The notes under the pieces: model-generated
The model's input: the letters and a program-made list of their open reading frames with translations, nothing else
Told to the model about the DNA's origin: nothing
Database searches by the model: none
Made by a program: the position numbers and the translations under genes
Shown: piece by piece, positions 23,898 to 33,151 of the stretch
Layout of the letters: each line of letters starts with the position of its first letter
Numbering within the stretch: position 1 is the stretch's first letter
Assembly: GCA_003635185.1 (NCBI GenBank)
Contig: PYJA01000054.1
Span: 1-64,000, forward strand
Direction: 5' to 3'
DNA: 64,000 bases
Origin: Candidatus Poribacteria bacterium
GTDB taxonomy: Bacteria; Poribacteria; WGA-4E; WGA-3G

Positions 23898-24736
23898 ACA
23901 TTGGTGCAGACGATTTTGTTTTAGAAATTGGAAGCGGTCATAACCCAAATATACGCTCGGATGTTTTATGTGATAAATTCATAGACGATGACGAACAACG
24001 TGGGGGGACGATTGTCGCGGATCGACCAATGGTGGAAGCGGATGGGCAGTTTCTCCCTTTTGCAGATGGCGCGTTTGACTACGTCATCTGTTCACATGTT
24101 TTGGAACATGTTGAGGATCCAAATTTACTTATCTCTGAATTAATGCGGGTAGCACCTCGCGGTTATATTGAAACCCCCTCTGAGATTGGAGAACGTATCT
24201 ACGGATGGTATTATCACAACTGGGTAATTAACCTGATCGATGGTCGTTTGGTGCTACAAAAGAACGATAAACGATCCGAATTTGGACAACTTTTTCACAC
24301 ATTAGCAGCAGAAAACAAATATTGGAGACGGTTCCATATCATGCACCACCGCCTCTTCCTTGTCCAGTATGAATGGGAAGGTAAAATTGATTATGAGATA
24401 TTGGTTGAGAAAGAGTCACCTTTGAATTTGCAATCTCCGCAGGCTATTGAAGAACTTCTGACATCTACGTTTTCAAATCAAACACACAACGGTTTTTGGT
24501 TAATGCTTAAAAGTGCGGTGCCGCGCGGTATTGTGTCTCGTGCAAAATCACTTTTAGCAAAAAATAGAAACCGCCAAACGAAAACTCTACAGGAGATTCT
24601 CGTTTGTCCACAGTGTAAGGGCGAAATTAAATGGAAAGAGGAAAACCTTCTCTGTCCAAAATGTGAGCGGTGTTACCCGATTATTAACGGAATTCCCCGG
24701 TTGTGCCTAACGAATCTTGACAATCAAAATCAGTAA
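23894..24736 (+). CDS. SAM-dependent methyltransferase with C-terminal Trm112-like zinc domain
   Basis: The 280-residue protein has an abridged Rossmann methyltransferase at the N-terminus (FVLEIGSGHNPN, VEADGQFLPFADGAFDYVICSHVLEHVED, SELMRVAPRGYIETPSE). The C-terminus is a Trm112-like zinc ribbon (LVCPQCKGEIKWKEENLLCPKCERCYPIINGIPRL). In other organisms Trm112 proteins activate partner methyltransferases; here the domain is fused. It overlaps the upstream methyltransferase by four bases. The pair resembles lipopolysaccharide or small-molecule methylation genes, but the substrate is not identifiable. Confidence 0.85.
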   Translation: MNIGADDFVLEIGSGHNPNIRSDVLCDKFIDDDEQRGGTIVADRPMVEADGQFLPFADGAFDYVICSHVLEHVEDPNLLISELMRVAPRGYIETPSEIGERIYGWYYHNWVINLIDGRLVLQKNDKRSEFGQLFHTLAAENKYWRRFHIMHHRLFLVQYEWEGKIDYEILVEKESPLNLQSPQAIEELLTSTFSNQTHNGFWLMLKSAVPRGIVSRAKSLLAKNRNRQTKTLQEILVCPQCKGEIKWKEENLLCPKCERCYPIINGIPRLCLTNLDNQNQ

Positions 24737-24834
24737 TCGGGAACGTCAGTCTACCCTTTTGAAAACGTATGTTATAATCACTGTAGTACTGCAGGAAATT
24801 TTGTGAACCGTTTTTTTGATGAAGATGAATTTTT

Positions 24835-25191
24835 ATGAATAATAGTAATTTCAACGATCTTCTGTTAGAAACCTTAAAACAGATACATATCCGCTTGGAT
24901 CGCTTAGATGCAAAGATTGATGCCAAAGCCGATAAGATAGATGTTAACGCCCTTGAAGCAACTGTTAAGGAAGATATCAACACCCTTGAAGCAACTGTTA
25001 AGGAAGATATCAATACGGTTAAGGAAGATATCAATACGGTTAAGGAAGATATCAATACGGTTAAGGAAGATGTCAACACCTTAGGGAAACGCCTTGACCG
25101 GATTGAAACTGGCATTGGAACGCTTCGATGGGTAATTGGCATTGAAGTGGCTATCATCGGTGTCGTCCTTGCTTTTCTCAAATCATGTTAG
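24835..25191 (+). CDS. Coiled-coil protein with C-terminal membrane anchor
   Basis: The 118-residue protein is a long coiled coil (DRLDAKIDAKADKID, then repeated TVKEDIN heptads, then LGKRLDRIETG) ending in one transmembrane helix (WVIGIEVAIIGVVLAFLKS). The coding DNA between 24960 and 25080 holds tandem 33-bp and 21-bp repeats, so the number of heptads could change by slippage while keeping frame. No SD sequence is obvious before the ATG. An overlapping minus-strand frame is a shadow. Similar small proteins are common in this type of genome; function unknown. Confidence 0.7.
   Translation: MNNSNFNDLLLETLKQIHIRLDRLDAKIDAKADKIDVNALEATVKEDINTLEATVKEDINTVKEDINTVKEDINTVKEDVNTLGKRLDRIETGIGTLRWVIGIEVAIIGVVLAFLKSC
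24961..25078 (+). repeat. In-frame 21/33-bp tandem repeats
   Basis: GTTAAGGAAGATATCAA recurs five times with spacing of 33 or 21 bp (GTTAAGGAAGATGTCAA in the last copy), each unit encoding VKEDINT-type heptads. Unit lengths are multiples of three and of one heptad (21 bp). Confidence 0.85.
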
Positions 25192-25306
25192 CGACTCCAA
25201 CATAAAATTGCCGATGATATGTGCCTTTTTAGACACAACAGTATAAATACGGCATGGAATCTCATCCTACAATATATTTGGATAAAACGGAGGAATAAAA
25301 AACACA

Positions 25307-26269
25307 GTGGCAGCCACTACAAACAACATTGAAAATAGAAACATTGTAATAATTGGCGGTGGGACTGCTGGTTTTGCCGCAGGTGTCTACACTTCTCGTG
25401 CAATGCTGGAACCTGTGCTAATCACAGGTGATGCGCTTGGCGGGCAGCTTTCCTTAACACTTGATCTTGAGAACTATCCCGGATTTTTCGGCAACGAGGC
25501 ATCAGTCTTCATTCAAGGCATGCAGGAGCAAGCAGAACGGTTCGGCACTGAGGTCAAATTTGACACAGTAACAGCAGTTGATTTCGCGCAACACCCGTTT
25601 GTTGTGAACACTTACGAAAAAGAATATCACGTGAAATCTGTGATTATCTGCACTGGTGCTTCACCACGTACGCTCGATATTCCTGGAGAAGAGGGGTATG
25701 GGGGACGCGGTGTCTCCTACTGCGCTACGTGTGATGGGTTTTTCTTCCAAGATCAACGGCTTATTGTTGTCGGCGGTGGTGATGCGGCATTGGAAGAGGG
25801 TATTTTCTTGACCAAATATGCTTCTGAGGTTTATATTGTTCATCGGCGTGACCAACTCCGCGCAAGCCAAATTATGCAGGAACGCGCATTCAAAAACGAT
25901 AAAATCAAGTTTGTTTGGGATACCGTTGTTGAAGAAATTTGCGGAGATGACGAAAAAGTCACAAGTGCTAAACTTAAAAACGTCAAAACCAATGAAACAG
26001 TACTTTTTCCGATTGACGGTGTATTTATCTTTATAGGTCATATCCCGAACACAGAACTGTTTACAGATGTCATTAATATGGATGAACAAGGGTACATCAT
26101 CGTGGACGACATGCAACGGACAAATATTGATGGCGTTTTTGCCGCGGGTGATGTGCATGACCACGTATTTCGCCAAGCAATTACCGCTGCAGGGGCCGGT
26201 GCAGCAGCGGCGATTGCCTCTGAAAAATTTATTGCTGAATTGGAGAACCGCGCATACCCAGGGAATTGA
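25307..26269 (+). CDS. trxB: Thioredoxin reductase
   Basis: The 320-residue flavoprotein reduces thioredoxin with NADPH. It has the FAD-binding VIIGGGTAGFAAGVYTSRA, the redox-active CATCDGFF, the NADPH-binding VVGGGDAALEEG with the following HRRD, and the second FAD motif GVFAAGDVHD. Length and order match the low-molecular-weight bacterial enzyme. The start is a GTG with GGAGG thirteen bases upstream. Replacement of the usual GPAG by GTAG in the first FAD motif is minor. No thioredoxin gene is adjacent. Confidence 0.95.
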   Translation: MAATTNNIENRNIVIIGGGTAGFAAGVYTSRAMLEPVLITGDALGGQLSLTLDLENYPGFFGNEASVFIQGMQEQAERFGTEVKFDTVTAVDFAQHPFVVNTYEKEYHVKSVIICTGASPRTLDIPGEEGYGGRGVSYCATCDGFFFQDQRLIVVGGGDAALEEGIFLTKYASEVYIVHRRDQLRASQIMQERAFKNDKIKFVWDTVVEEICGDDEKVTSAKLKNVKTNETVLFPIDGVFIFIGHIPNTELFTDVINMDEQGYIIVDDMQRTNIDGVFAAGDVHDHVFRQAITAAGAGAAAAIASEKFIAELENRAYPGN

Positions 26270-26284
26270 TATGAATAAGTGAAC

Positions 26285-26445
26285 AGGACTTACGCATTCC
26301 CCCTTGATAAGGGGGTTAGGGGGGTTAAAAAATCGTTATTTCAATGATATTTCAGTGATTTATCTCCCCATACGCTATCGCTATGGGGGCCCGCCCCCTA
26401 AATCCCCCTTATCAGTGGGACTTTAAGAGAAAATGTGTAAGTCCT
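26285..26445. mobile_element. AGGACTTACGCATT foldback element, copy C
   Basis: The 161-bp element has inverted ends AGGACTTACGCATT and AATGTGTAAGTCCT (one mismatch) and the central CGCTATCGCTATGGGGG shared with copies A and D. It lies 15 bp after the trxB stop. Confidence 0.8.
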
Positions 26446-26499
26446 GAGTGAACTTAAAGAAGGTTGATATTCATCGACAGAATAAAGTAAAATATCGAT

Positions 26500-27495
26500 A
26501 TGGTTTACATAAGAGAACAACCCGATCCGGACTTTGCGTCACTGCCGCACGATAGATACGATATTGTGACCAAAGATGCCTTGCAGAAATTTCCTGAAGA
26601 CATCTTGAAAGCAGTCTTAGAACGCGCGGATTTTAGGTTTATAGAATTTGTGGAAGGTGAATTGACGACAGTTGAAATCCGCCGTACAGATAATCTCATA
26701 AAAGTACAACTTGATGATAAGATCGTTCTTGTGCATATTGAGTTTCAAGTAGGTGATAGTACTAATGTGGAAATGGTACGCCGCAACGTAGGTTATCTCG
26801 GCAGGTGTTATGAGACGTACGGCTTGCCTATATTGTCTCATGTTATCTATCTTCGGCCAAACACTGGTCGCAACGATCTCGGCGGCTATATCCAAAATAT
26901 TCCAGATTACCGTTTTATAGTTGAGTACAAGGTAATTCGGCTCATTCAACTTGATGGACAATCTGTGTTTGAAACAAAAAACATAGGACTCATGCCATTT
27001 GCGCCGTTGATGCAGCCTCCAGCTGGCATGGAGGATCTCCAATGGGCAATTCAATGTAACGAAAGGACAAAAACACTCTCGCTGCCCACAGATATTCGGA
27101 GTAATCTTCTCGTATCGCAGTGGGTTATTAGCGGTTTACTTCATCCGCATCAAGCAATTGCAGATTTTATAAAGGGGGGAATCGTGCAAGAATCTTCAGT
27201 ATATCAACACCTTGTAGAGACAACAGGTGAAGAGCGTTACCAACGCGGAATACAACAGGGAATACAACAGGGAATACAACAAGGAACTGAACAAGGGGCA
27301 CGACAAGGCACTATTAGATCCCTTTGTGATGTGCTTGAGTTTCGGTTTGATGGGCACGCTGTTCAGGCACTTAGACCCGCATTAGAAAACATCCAAAATC
27401 TCCAACTTCTTCAAGAGTTGTTCCACGAGGCTTTACGCGCAGAAACTTTTGAAGCGTTCGCCAGTACTTTGGGCATGAACGGCAACGAGCAATAG
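26500..27495 (+). CDS. Rpn/YhgA-like PD-(D/E)XK nuclease family protein
   Basis: The 331-residue protein resembles the Rpn family of recombination-promoting nucleases. The N-terminal half includes a FPEDILKAVLE stretch, KVQLDDKIVLVHIEFQVGDS (an E-x-Q catalytic variant) and RRNVGYLGRCYETYGLPILSHVIYLRP. The C-terminal half is helical and contains a Gln-Gly repeat (three 12-bp units near 27250), then a DUF4351-like helical pair. Rpn proteins cut DNA with little sequence specificity and spread by horizontal transfer. A truncated duplicate of the C-terminal half follows 16 bp downstream. A foldback element lies just upstream. Confidence 0.75.
   Translation: MVYIREQPDPDFASLPHDRYDIVTKDALQKFPEDILKAVLERADFRFIEFVEGELTTVEIRRTDNLIKVQLDDKIVLVHIEFQVGDSTNVEMVRRNVGYLGRCYETYGLPILSHVIYLRPNTGRNDLGGYIQNIPDYRFIVEYKVIRLIQLDGQSVFETKNIGLMPFAPLMQPPAGMEDLQWAIQCNERTKTLSLPTDIRSNLLVSQWVISGLLHPHQAIADFIKGGIVQESSVYQHLVETTGEERYQRGIQQGIQQGIQQGTEQGARQGTIRSLCDVLEFRFDGHAVQALRPALENIQNLQLLQELFHEALRAETFEAFASTLGMNGNEQ
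27245..27290 (+). repeat. Short tandem repeat of GGAATACAACAG
   Basis: The 12-bp unit occurs three times in a row with one final change, then a degenerate unit; it encodes GIQQ repeats in the Rpn-like gene. Confidence 0.8.
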
Positions 27496-27511
27496 ATTAT
27501 GGAAACAGTGG

Positions 27512-27832
27512 ATGCTAAGTGGTTTACTTCATCCGCATCAAGCAATTGCAGATTTTATAAAGGGGGGAATCGTGCAAGAATCTTCAGTATATCAACACCT
27601 CGTAGAGACAGCAGAAGCAAGTTATCAACGAGAAGCAAGACAAGATGCAATCAGATATCTCTTTGCAGTACTTGAGTTTCGGTTTGATGGGCTTGCAGTC
27701 CAAGTCCTTAGACCCGTATTAGAAAACATCAAGGATCTTGAGCGACTTCAAGAACTGCATAACGAAGCTTTACATGTAGAGAGCTTCGAGGCGTTCCCCC
27801 ACACTTTAGGTATGAACGGAAACGAGCAATAG
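27512..27832 (+). pseudogene. Truncated duplicate of the Rpn-like gene (C-terminal half)
   Basis: The 106-codon frame reads LSGLLHPHQAIADFIKGGIVQESSVYQHLVET, nearly identical to residues about 210-243 of the gene just upstream, and then continues with a diverged copy of its helical tail ending LGMNGNEQ. The first 95 bp after the breakpoint is almost unchanged while the rest has many substitutions. The nuclease half is missing and the Gln-Gly repeat is deleted. It is best read as the residue of a tandem duplication followed by deletion, although a translated product is possible. Confidence 0.75.
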
Positions 27833-27912
27833 ATTATGGAGACGATTGAGCTGGATAGTTGATATAGACAGCAGATATCCATATCCACCGGAATTGAGAG
27901 GTAATTGTTTCA

Positions 27913-29550
27913 GTGACTAAACATAAAAATCAACGCCTTGCCCTCGGCTTAGACTCCAGCACACAGAGTTTATCGGCAATCGTTATCAATATAGACACGG
28001 CAGAAAAGTGTTTTGAACACGCAATTGACTACCGCGCAGATGAACGCACCAACTGTTTTGGCATCGGAGAGGACTATATCTTACCACCGAAATCTGAAGG
28101 TGAAGCAGAACAACCTCCGTTGATGTTCCTTGCATCGCTCAATGCAATGTTTGCTGACATGCGCGAGGCAGGTGTCGCGTTAGAGAATATCGTTGCTATC
28201 AACACGTCAGGGCAACAGCACGGGCATGTGTATCTGAACCGAAACGCTACGATTATATTCTTCAACCTACAGAGACCAGAAAGCAGCAGATTAGATTTAA
28301 GCACGCTTTTAGCAGGTGTCTTTTCGTATGCCACTGCACCGATATGGATGACTGCTAATACCGTTGCGCAGACAAACCATGTCCGAGAAGCAGTCGGCGG
28401 AAAAGCACAGATGATTGAACGTTCTGGATCGGATGCACCACTACGGTTCACAGGAGCAGTGATCCGTCGTGTGGCAGAGCAATCATCACGCACCTACGAG
28501 GCGACAGAAAAAATCCAACTTATCAGCAGTTTTATCCCCGCTGTGCTGTCGGCAAATCCGTTAGTACCGATTGATACAGGTAACGGATGCGGCATGTCTC
28601 TTATGAATTACCGGAACAAGGTATGGGATACCGAACTGATAGCAGCAACAGCGGATGGTTTGCCCGGAGGTTCGGAAGCATTGTTAGGTAAATTGCCAGA
28701 ACTTGCTCCACCAGATTCTGTTGTAGGTAATATTGCTACGTATTTTGTAGAAAGATACGGTTTTTCAGAAGAATGTTCAATCATAGCTGGGTCAGGAGAT
28801 AATCCGCAAGCGAAAGTCCCAGTTGCGGGAGACCTTCTCAGCCTCGGCACCAGTTTTGTAAACATGGTTTCTACCGATGGAAATACGTTAGACCCAGAAG
28901 GGTTTGCGAATGCAATGTACGATGGCATTGGCCGTCCATTTATGTTCGGGTGCCGCACCAATGGGACTATGGTATGGGATGCTGTCAGAAATCAGTATGG
29001 ACTTACAAAAGAGGAATATGAACCCGCAGAAGCCGCTTTACAAGACGTTCCACCCGGACAATTCATGACATTTTGGCAACCAAAAACGGAATCTTTTCCT
29101 GTTTCTGGTGCCTTTGATTTGGTCCGCACAACTGACTCCAATACCCCGAATTTGGCTGAAGACTATACTGGCGTTATAGAAACAAGCCTTGCAGCTGTTT
29201 ATGTCTATTCCGAGGTCTTTACAAAACCGTCGCAAGACCCTTTATATGTTACAGGAGGCGCGACCGGGAGTTCGCAAATTATGCGGCGCGTCGCAGGAAT
29301 TTGGAACAGACCTGTTGTCTCTGTCCAAAAGGGAGGTGCTGCACTCGGTGCTGCGGTAGCAGGTGTGAAAGCATATTGTGATCTTATGGATGAACCGTTT
29401 GACGTGGAGGCGTTTAGTGCTGCTGTCCTAAAACGCGGTGAACTTATTCTACCTAATCCGACTGATGTTGCAGCGTATCATGGAGAAGGAAATTATCTCC
29501 AACAATTCCGTGAATTGTATGAAAGAATTATGAGAGAAAACCCTCTATAG
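27913..29550 (+). CDS. xylB: Xylulokinase-like FGGY carbohydrate kinase
   Basis: The 545-residue protein is an FGGY-family kinase that phosphorylates a sugar with ATP; the best match is XYLB-type xylulokinase, which feeds D-xylulose into the pentose phosphate pathway. Motifs are LALGLDSSTQSLSAIVI, NTSGQQHGHVYLN, RSGSDAPLRFTGAVIRR, IAGSGDNPQAKV (catalytic Asp) and LYVTGGATGSSQIMRRVAG (ATP site). Where animal XYLB has PVWMDSST the sequence reads PIWMTANT, losing the Asp thought to contact the sugar, so a different substrate is possible. The start is a GTG. No xylose isomerase or transporter is adjacent. Confidence 0.82.
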   Translation: MTKHKNQRLALGLDSSTQSLSAIVINIDTAEKCFEHAIDYRADERTNCFGIGEDYILPPKSEGEAEQPPLMFLASLNAMFADMREAGVALENIVAINTSGQQHGHVYLNRNATIIFFNLQRPESSRLDLSTLLAGVFSYATAPIWMTANTVAQTNHVREAVGGKAQMIERSGSDAPLRFTGAVIRRVAEQSSRTYEATEKIQLISSFIPAVLSANPLVPIDTGNGCGMSLMNYRNKVWDTELIAATADGLPGGSEALLGKLPELAPPDSVVGNIATYFVERYGFSEECSIIAGSGDNPQAKVPVAGDLLSLGTSFVNMVSTDGNTLDPEGFANAMYDGIGRPFMFGCRTNGTMVWDAVRNQYGLTKEEYEPAEAALQDVPPGQFMTFWQPKTESFPVSGAFDLVRTTDSNTPNLAEDYTGVIETSLAAVYVYSEVFTKPSQDPLYVTGGATGSSQIMRRVAGIWNRPVVSVQKGGAALGAAVAGVKAYCDLMDEPFDVEAFSAAVLKRGELILPNPTDVAAYHGEGNYLQQFRELYERIMRENPL

Positions 29551-29622
29551 CCAAAAACAACTAACGGCAAACTTGAGAATAGGTAAATACGTCAATACTC
29601 TTACCGACAGCGAATAGCCACT

Positions 29623-30090
29623 ATGAACAAACTAACACACTTTGACGAAAAAGGCAACACGCGGATGGTTGATGTCAGTGGAAAACCGGAAACGTTACGC
29701 GTTGCTATTGCCAAAGGGCATGTGACGGCTCAACCTGAAACGCTCCACCGCATCGCTGAACAGCAGATGAAGAAGGGCAATGTTTTGGAAGTCGCTCGAC
29801 TTGCAGGTTATATGGCAGCAAAACGGACAAGCGAACTCATACCGTTGTGTCATCCTCTTAATCTTACCTCTATCCGTGTGGATGTGGCGATTGTTGCAGA
29901 GAAAATAGAGATTGAAGCAGAAGTGCAAACCGTCGGACGGACAGGTGTAGAGATGGAAGCACTCACAGCCGTATCCATCGCAGGTTTAACCGTTTACGAT
30001 ATGTGTAAAGCCGTTGACCGAGAGATGTGTATCTCCGAAATAAGATTAGTCAAGAAAACTGGTGGTACAAGTAGTGACTACAATTTATAA
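29623..30090 (+). CDS. moaC: Cyclic pyranopterin monophosphate synthase MoaC
   Basis: The 155-residue protein catalyses the second part of the first step of molybdenum cofactor synthesis, making cyclic pyranopterin monophosphate after MoaA. Family signatures are [67 protein letters not shown] and LVKKTGGTS. Length and all active-site segments (the K-R-T-S-E loop and the C-H-P-L) are intact. It is not in an obvious moa operon. Confidence 0.95.
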   Translation: MNKLTHFDEKGNTRMVDVSGKPETLRVAIAKGHVTAQPETLHRIAEQQMKKGNVLEVARLAGYMAAKRTSELIPLCHPLNLTSIRVDVAIVAEKIEIEAEVQTVGRTGVEMEALTAVSIAGLTVYDMCKAVDREMCISEIRLVKKTGGTSSDYNL

Positions 30091-30158
30091 TAACGTTAGC
30101 TCGGTAAAAGTCTTAAAATGTATTAACAACAGACATTATGCTAAAGCGGAGAAATAAA

Positions 30159-33077
30159 ATGCGTCGAATTATCATAACAATTCTTGCTGTTTTCCTATCG
30201 GTTTCCACAACAACTTTTGCAACAGATTACGTCCTAATTCTCGGTGGCGTTGGCGGTGAGAAATCCTACTATGACCAATTTTGGAGTGCAACTTCCCGAT
30301 TCCATCAGCTGCTTACACAGGAATACGGATTAGATTCGGAGCAGATTACCTTCCTTTTTGAAGATGAAGGTAATCTCCTAGGGCTTGTCACGGGTGAAGC
30401 GAAGCGAGAGCCTATTTTAGAGGCATTTGCCCAACTTGCTGAGAAGGTCCAACCGACAGATAGATTTATTCTTTTCATGGTAGGGCATGCATCGCGAACT
30501 TCGTCAGGTGTAAAATTTAATTTGCCGGGGCGAGACATCAGTCAACAAGAATACACCGATAGTATTAACAACATTCCTGCAGAACAGCAACTACTCGTCT
30601 TTGGATTCCCTTATAGTGCAAGGATAGTACAAGGCATCAGCAAATCAGGGCGAATAATCATTACATCCAGTTCTTCACGTGAAGGTTATGCTTCTCAAGC
30701 CGGTTTCGGGGACATTTTCGTTGATGTTTTCTCTGAACCTTATGCGGATACAAACGATGATGGTGCAATATCGCTTTTAGAGGCGTTCCTCTGGGTGCAA
30801 ACTCGCGTTGATGAATGGTATACAGAAGATGGTGCAATTCAAGCAGAACACCCGCATCTGGATGATAATGGTGATGGACGCGCCTCGCGTAAGGATTTAG
30901 AAGCAAATGGTGAAGGGGCACTCGCTGATAAAACGTTTTTAGGAACACGCCGGACACCTCTGCCGCCAAAAGAGCAAAGCACTATAGAAAATCCACAAGA
31001 GGCGCAAAACGAATCACCAACCCCACATGCAAACGAAAATGGCCATAACCATGGCGAGGCCCCTCCAGATAAAAAAGAACAGGGAGAAATGAAGGGGAAA
31101 TCGTCACTGCCATATAATTTTATTAGCGAAGCAGACAAACAAGCTATCCAAGAGAGCATTGAAAACGCCCCTGCCGAACCGAATAATCCGGAGGAAGGCG
31201 CAATTGTGCTGTGGGAAGCAGAGGTTTATGACGTTGACGAAGATAGCAGACATGTCTATTCCACACGACGAGTCGTCAAAATATTCAGTGAAGATGGATA
31301 TCACTTCGGTGAAATTAGAATTCCTTATACGCAAAATGCAGACGATGTTACTATCCATCACGCGCGAACGTTTAAACCTGACGGCACTCAAGTGAAATTG
31401 GATGAGCGTAAAATTGTTCGCGGGCTTACACCCGCCAGTTTTGCTGAAGCCGGATTGATCGTTGATACCCGCTTGATGTATTTTGAATTGCCGGATATAT
31501 CTGACGGTTGTATCATTGATTATGCCTATTCTACCAGAAACCCGCGAGGTGCCATGAAGGGTGAATTTTGGCGACAAGTCTATTTTCAGGTTGACGTGCC
31601 TGTTCAGTCCTATCGCCTCACGGCACATATTCCGAAGAAAACACCACTATTTTACCGAGTGGACGGACCTCCGATTGAACCAACTATCACGGAGAACAAT
31701 TATACTCGCGCCTATACATTTGAAACGAAAGATGTGCCAGCTTTGCATAGAGAACCCTTGATGCCTGCTGTTTCAGATTTTGCCTATAACATTAGCCTCT
31801 CCTCAATTGATTCATGGGATAAACTGATCACGTGGTACGCAACACTAATTCGTGAACAGGATAGAATTACAAAGGAAATTGAAGCGAAAACGAAAGAGAT
31901 ACTCACCGGGGCATTGTCACGTCAGGAAAAAATTAAGAGACTCTACGAATTTGTTGCGACAAACATCCAGTACGCTGGGGATGAACGTGGAATATGGGGT
32001 ATCAAACCGATTGCTGCCGCTAAGGTGTTAGAGGGAAAATGGGGAGATTGTAAGGGTAAATCAACGCTACTTTCAACGATGCTGCGCGTGGCAGGGATTG
32101 ATTCTTATCCAGTCCTTATCTCCGCGGGCAAGCCGAGTAGAATTGTCCCAGAAGTTCCATCTCTTGCATATTTTAACCACATGATCCTTGCAGTAGATGG
32201 CGGGAAAGGTAAAGACCTGATATGGCTTGACCCGACTGCGCAAACATGTGCTTTCGGTGATTTTCCTGTCAGTGACCAAAATCGGTGGGCATTGATTGTC
32301 AATACTGATGCCCCAACAACAGATGGCATGGATGTAAGGACTGCAGACACACCTGTCCAAGATCAGGAAAAACTGGATGGGAAAAAAGTCAAAAGTCTCC
32401 TCTACGCTTTTCAAAAGAGTCCAGCACTCCCTGCAGATTCAAATGTGAGACATACAAAAACTCATGTTATAATCAAAAAAGATTTGAGTGTAGAAGTTGC
32501 ACATGAATTACGGGTTTCTGGAGATTTCAATGCAAGATTGCGAGCACATCTTTTAGGTGCTGATCATCGTGAAGAACGAATCCAATTTCTGCGACGTACT
32601 TTGGAATTAGATGAACGTGCCAAAGTGGAACATTTTGAAATCTCGGATGTCAAGCAGTTGGGACCTGAATTAAAGATTAGCCTCACGTGGTCATGTAAGG
32701 AATACCTATACAAAATGGGTGACCAATTTATTTTGGAACTTCCTGTCGTAGAACATCCGTATGCCGAATTGTTGAGAGAAGATGAACGCAACCATCCCGC
32801 TGTTCTGGGTAAGGCACTTACTTTTGAAGACCAAATCTCTGTGGAGGTAGAGGCTCCATTTACTGTAAAGATGGTGCCTGATCCGCAAAAACTTAAGATG
32901 GATGTCGCTGAAATCCATATAGATTATACAAAATCCGGACAGAAAGCAGGAATGAAACAAACAATTCGTTTCCACGCACCGAAAGTGGAAGCATCCCAAA
33001 TCTCAAATCTCACGAATGTTATCAGAATTGCTTCAAGCCAAAGCACAAAACGATTTATCTTAATTCAAAAACCGTAG
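30159..33077 (+). CDS. Caspase-like domain fused to DUF3857 and transglutaminase-like domains
   Basis: The 972-residue protein starts best at the ATG at 30159 (GGAG seven bases upstream). After a signal peptide comes a caspase/C13-like domain (YVLILGGVGGEKSYYDQFW, FILFMVGHAS, then LLVFGFPYSARI where active members have a cysteine). Two EF-hand-like loops follow (DTNDDGAISLLEA, DDNGDGRASRKD). A His/Pro-rich linker leads to a DUF3857 domain (about residues 350-560) and a transglutaminase core with Cys in KWGDCKGKSTLLS, His in YFNHMILAV and Asp in WLDPTAQ, then a DUF3858-like tail. The nuclease-like cysteine is missing from the first domain, so it is probably non-catalytic. Exported or periplasmic; exact role unknown. 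Confidence 0.82.
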   Translation: MRRIIITILAVFLSVSTTTFATDYVLILGGVGGEKSYYDQFWSATSRFHQLLTQEYGLDSEQITFLFEDEGNLLGLVTGEAKREPILEAFAQLAEKVQPTDRFILFMVGHASRTSSGVKFNLPGRDISQQEYTDSINNIPAEQQLLVFGFPYSARIVQGISKSGRIIITSSSSREGYASQAGFGDIFVDVFSEPYADTNDDGAISLLEAFLWVQTRVDEWYTEDGAIQAEHPHLDDNGDGRASRKDLEANGEGALADKTFLGTRRTPLPPKEQSTIENPQEAQNESPTPHANENGHNHGEAPPDKKEQGEMKGKSSLPYNFISEADKQAIQESIENAPAEPNNPEEGAIVLWEAEVYDVDEDSRHVYSTRRVVKIFSEDGYHFGEIRIPYTQNADDVTIHHARTFKPDGTQVKLDERKIVRGLTPASFAEAGLIVDTRLMYFELPDISDGCIIDYAYSTRNPRGAMKGEFWRQVYFQVDVPVQSYRLTAHIPKKTPLFYRVDGPPIEPTITENNYTRAYTFETKDVPALHREPLMPAVSDFAYNISLSSIDSWDKLITWYATLIREQDRITKEIEAKTKEILTGALSRQEKIKRLYEFVATNIQYAGDERGIWGIKPIAAAKVLEGKWGDCKGKSTLLSTMLRVAGIDSYPVLISAGKPSRIVPEVPSLAYFNHMILAVDGGKGKDLIWLDPTAQTCAFGDFPVSDQNRWALIVNTDAPTTDGMDVRTADTPVQDQEKLDGKKVKSLLYAFQKSPALPADSNVRHTKTHVIIKKDLSVEVAHELRVSGDFNARLRAHLLGADHREERIQFLRRTLELDERAKVEHFEISDVKQLGPELKISLTWSCKEYLYKMGDQFILELPVVEHPYAELLREDERNHPAVLGKALTFEDQISVEVEAPFTVKMVPDPQKLKMDVAEIHIDYTKSGQKAGMKQTIRFHAPKVEASQISNLTNVIRIASSQSTKRFILIQKP

Positions 33078-33151
33078 ATAGCAGCGTATTTTCGAAAAGA
33101 AAACGTTGATACTATATTTTATAACTTTATTATCTATAAAGGAGTGAGTAG

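Noticed and set aside
24684-25181. 165-codon minus-strand frame antisense to the coiled-coil gene
   Set aside because: Its SSLTVLIS repeats are the reverse complement of the VKEDIN repeats on the plus strand, so it is a shadow.
31104-31628. 174-codon minus-strand frame inside the transglutaminase-like gene
   Set aside because: Antisense to a strongly supported gene, and no recognisable domain.
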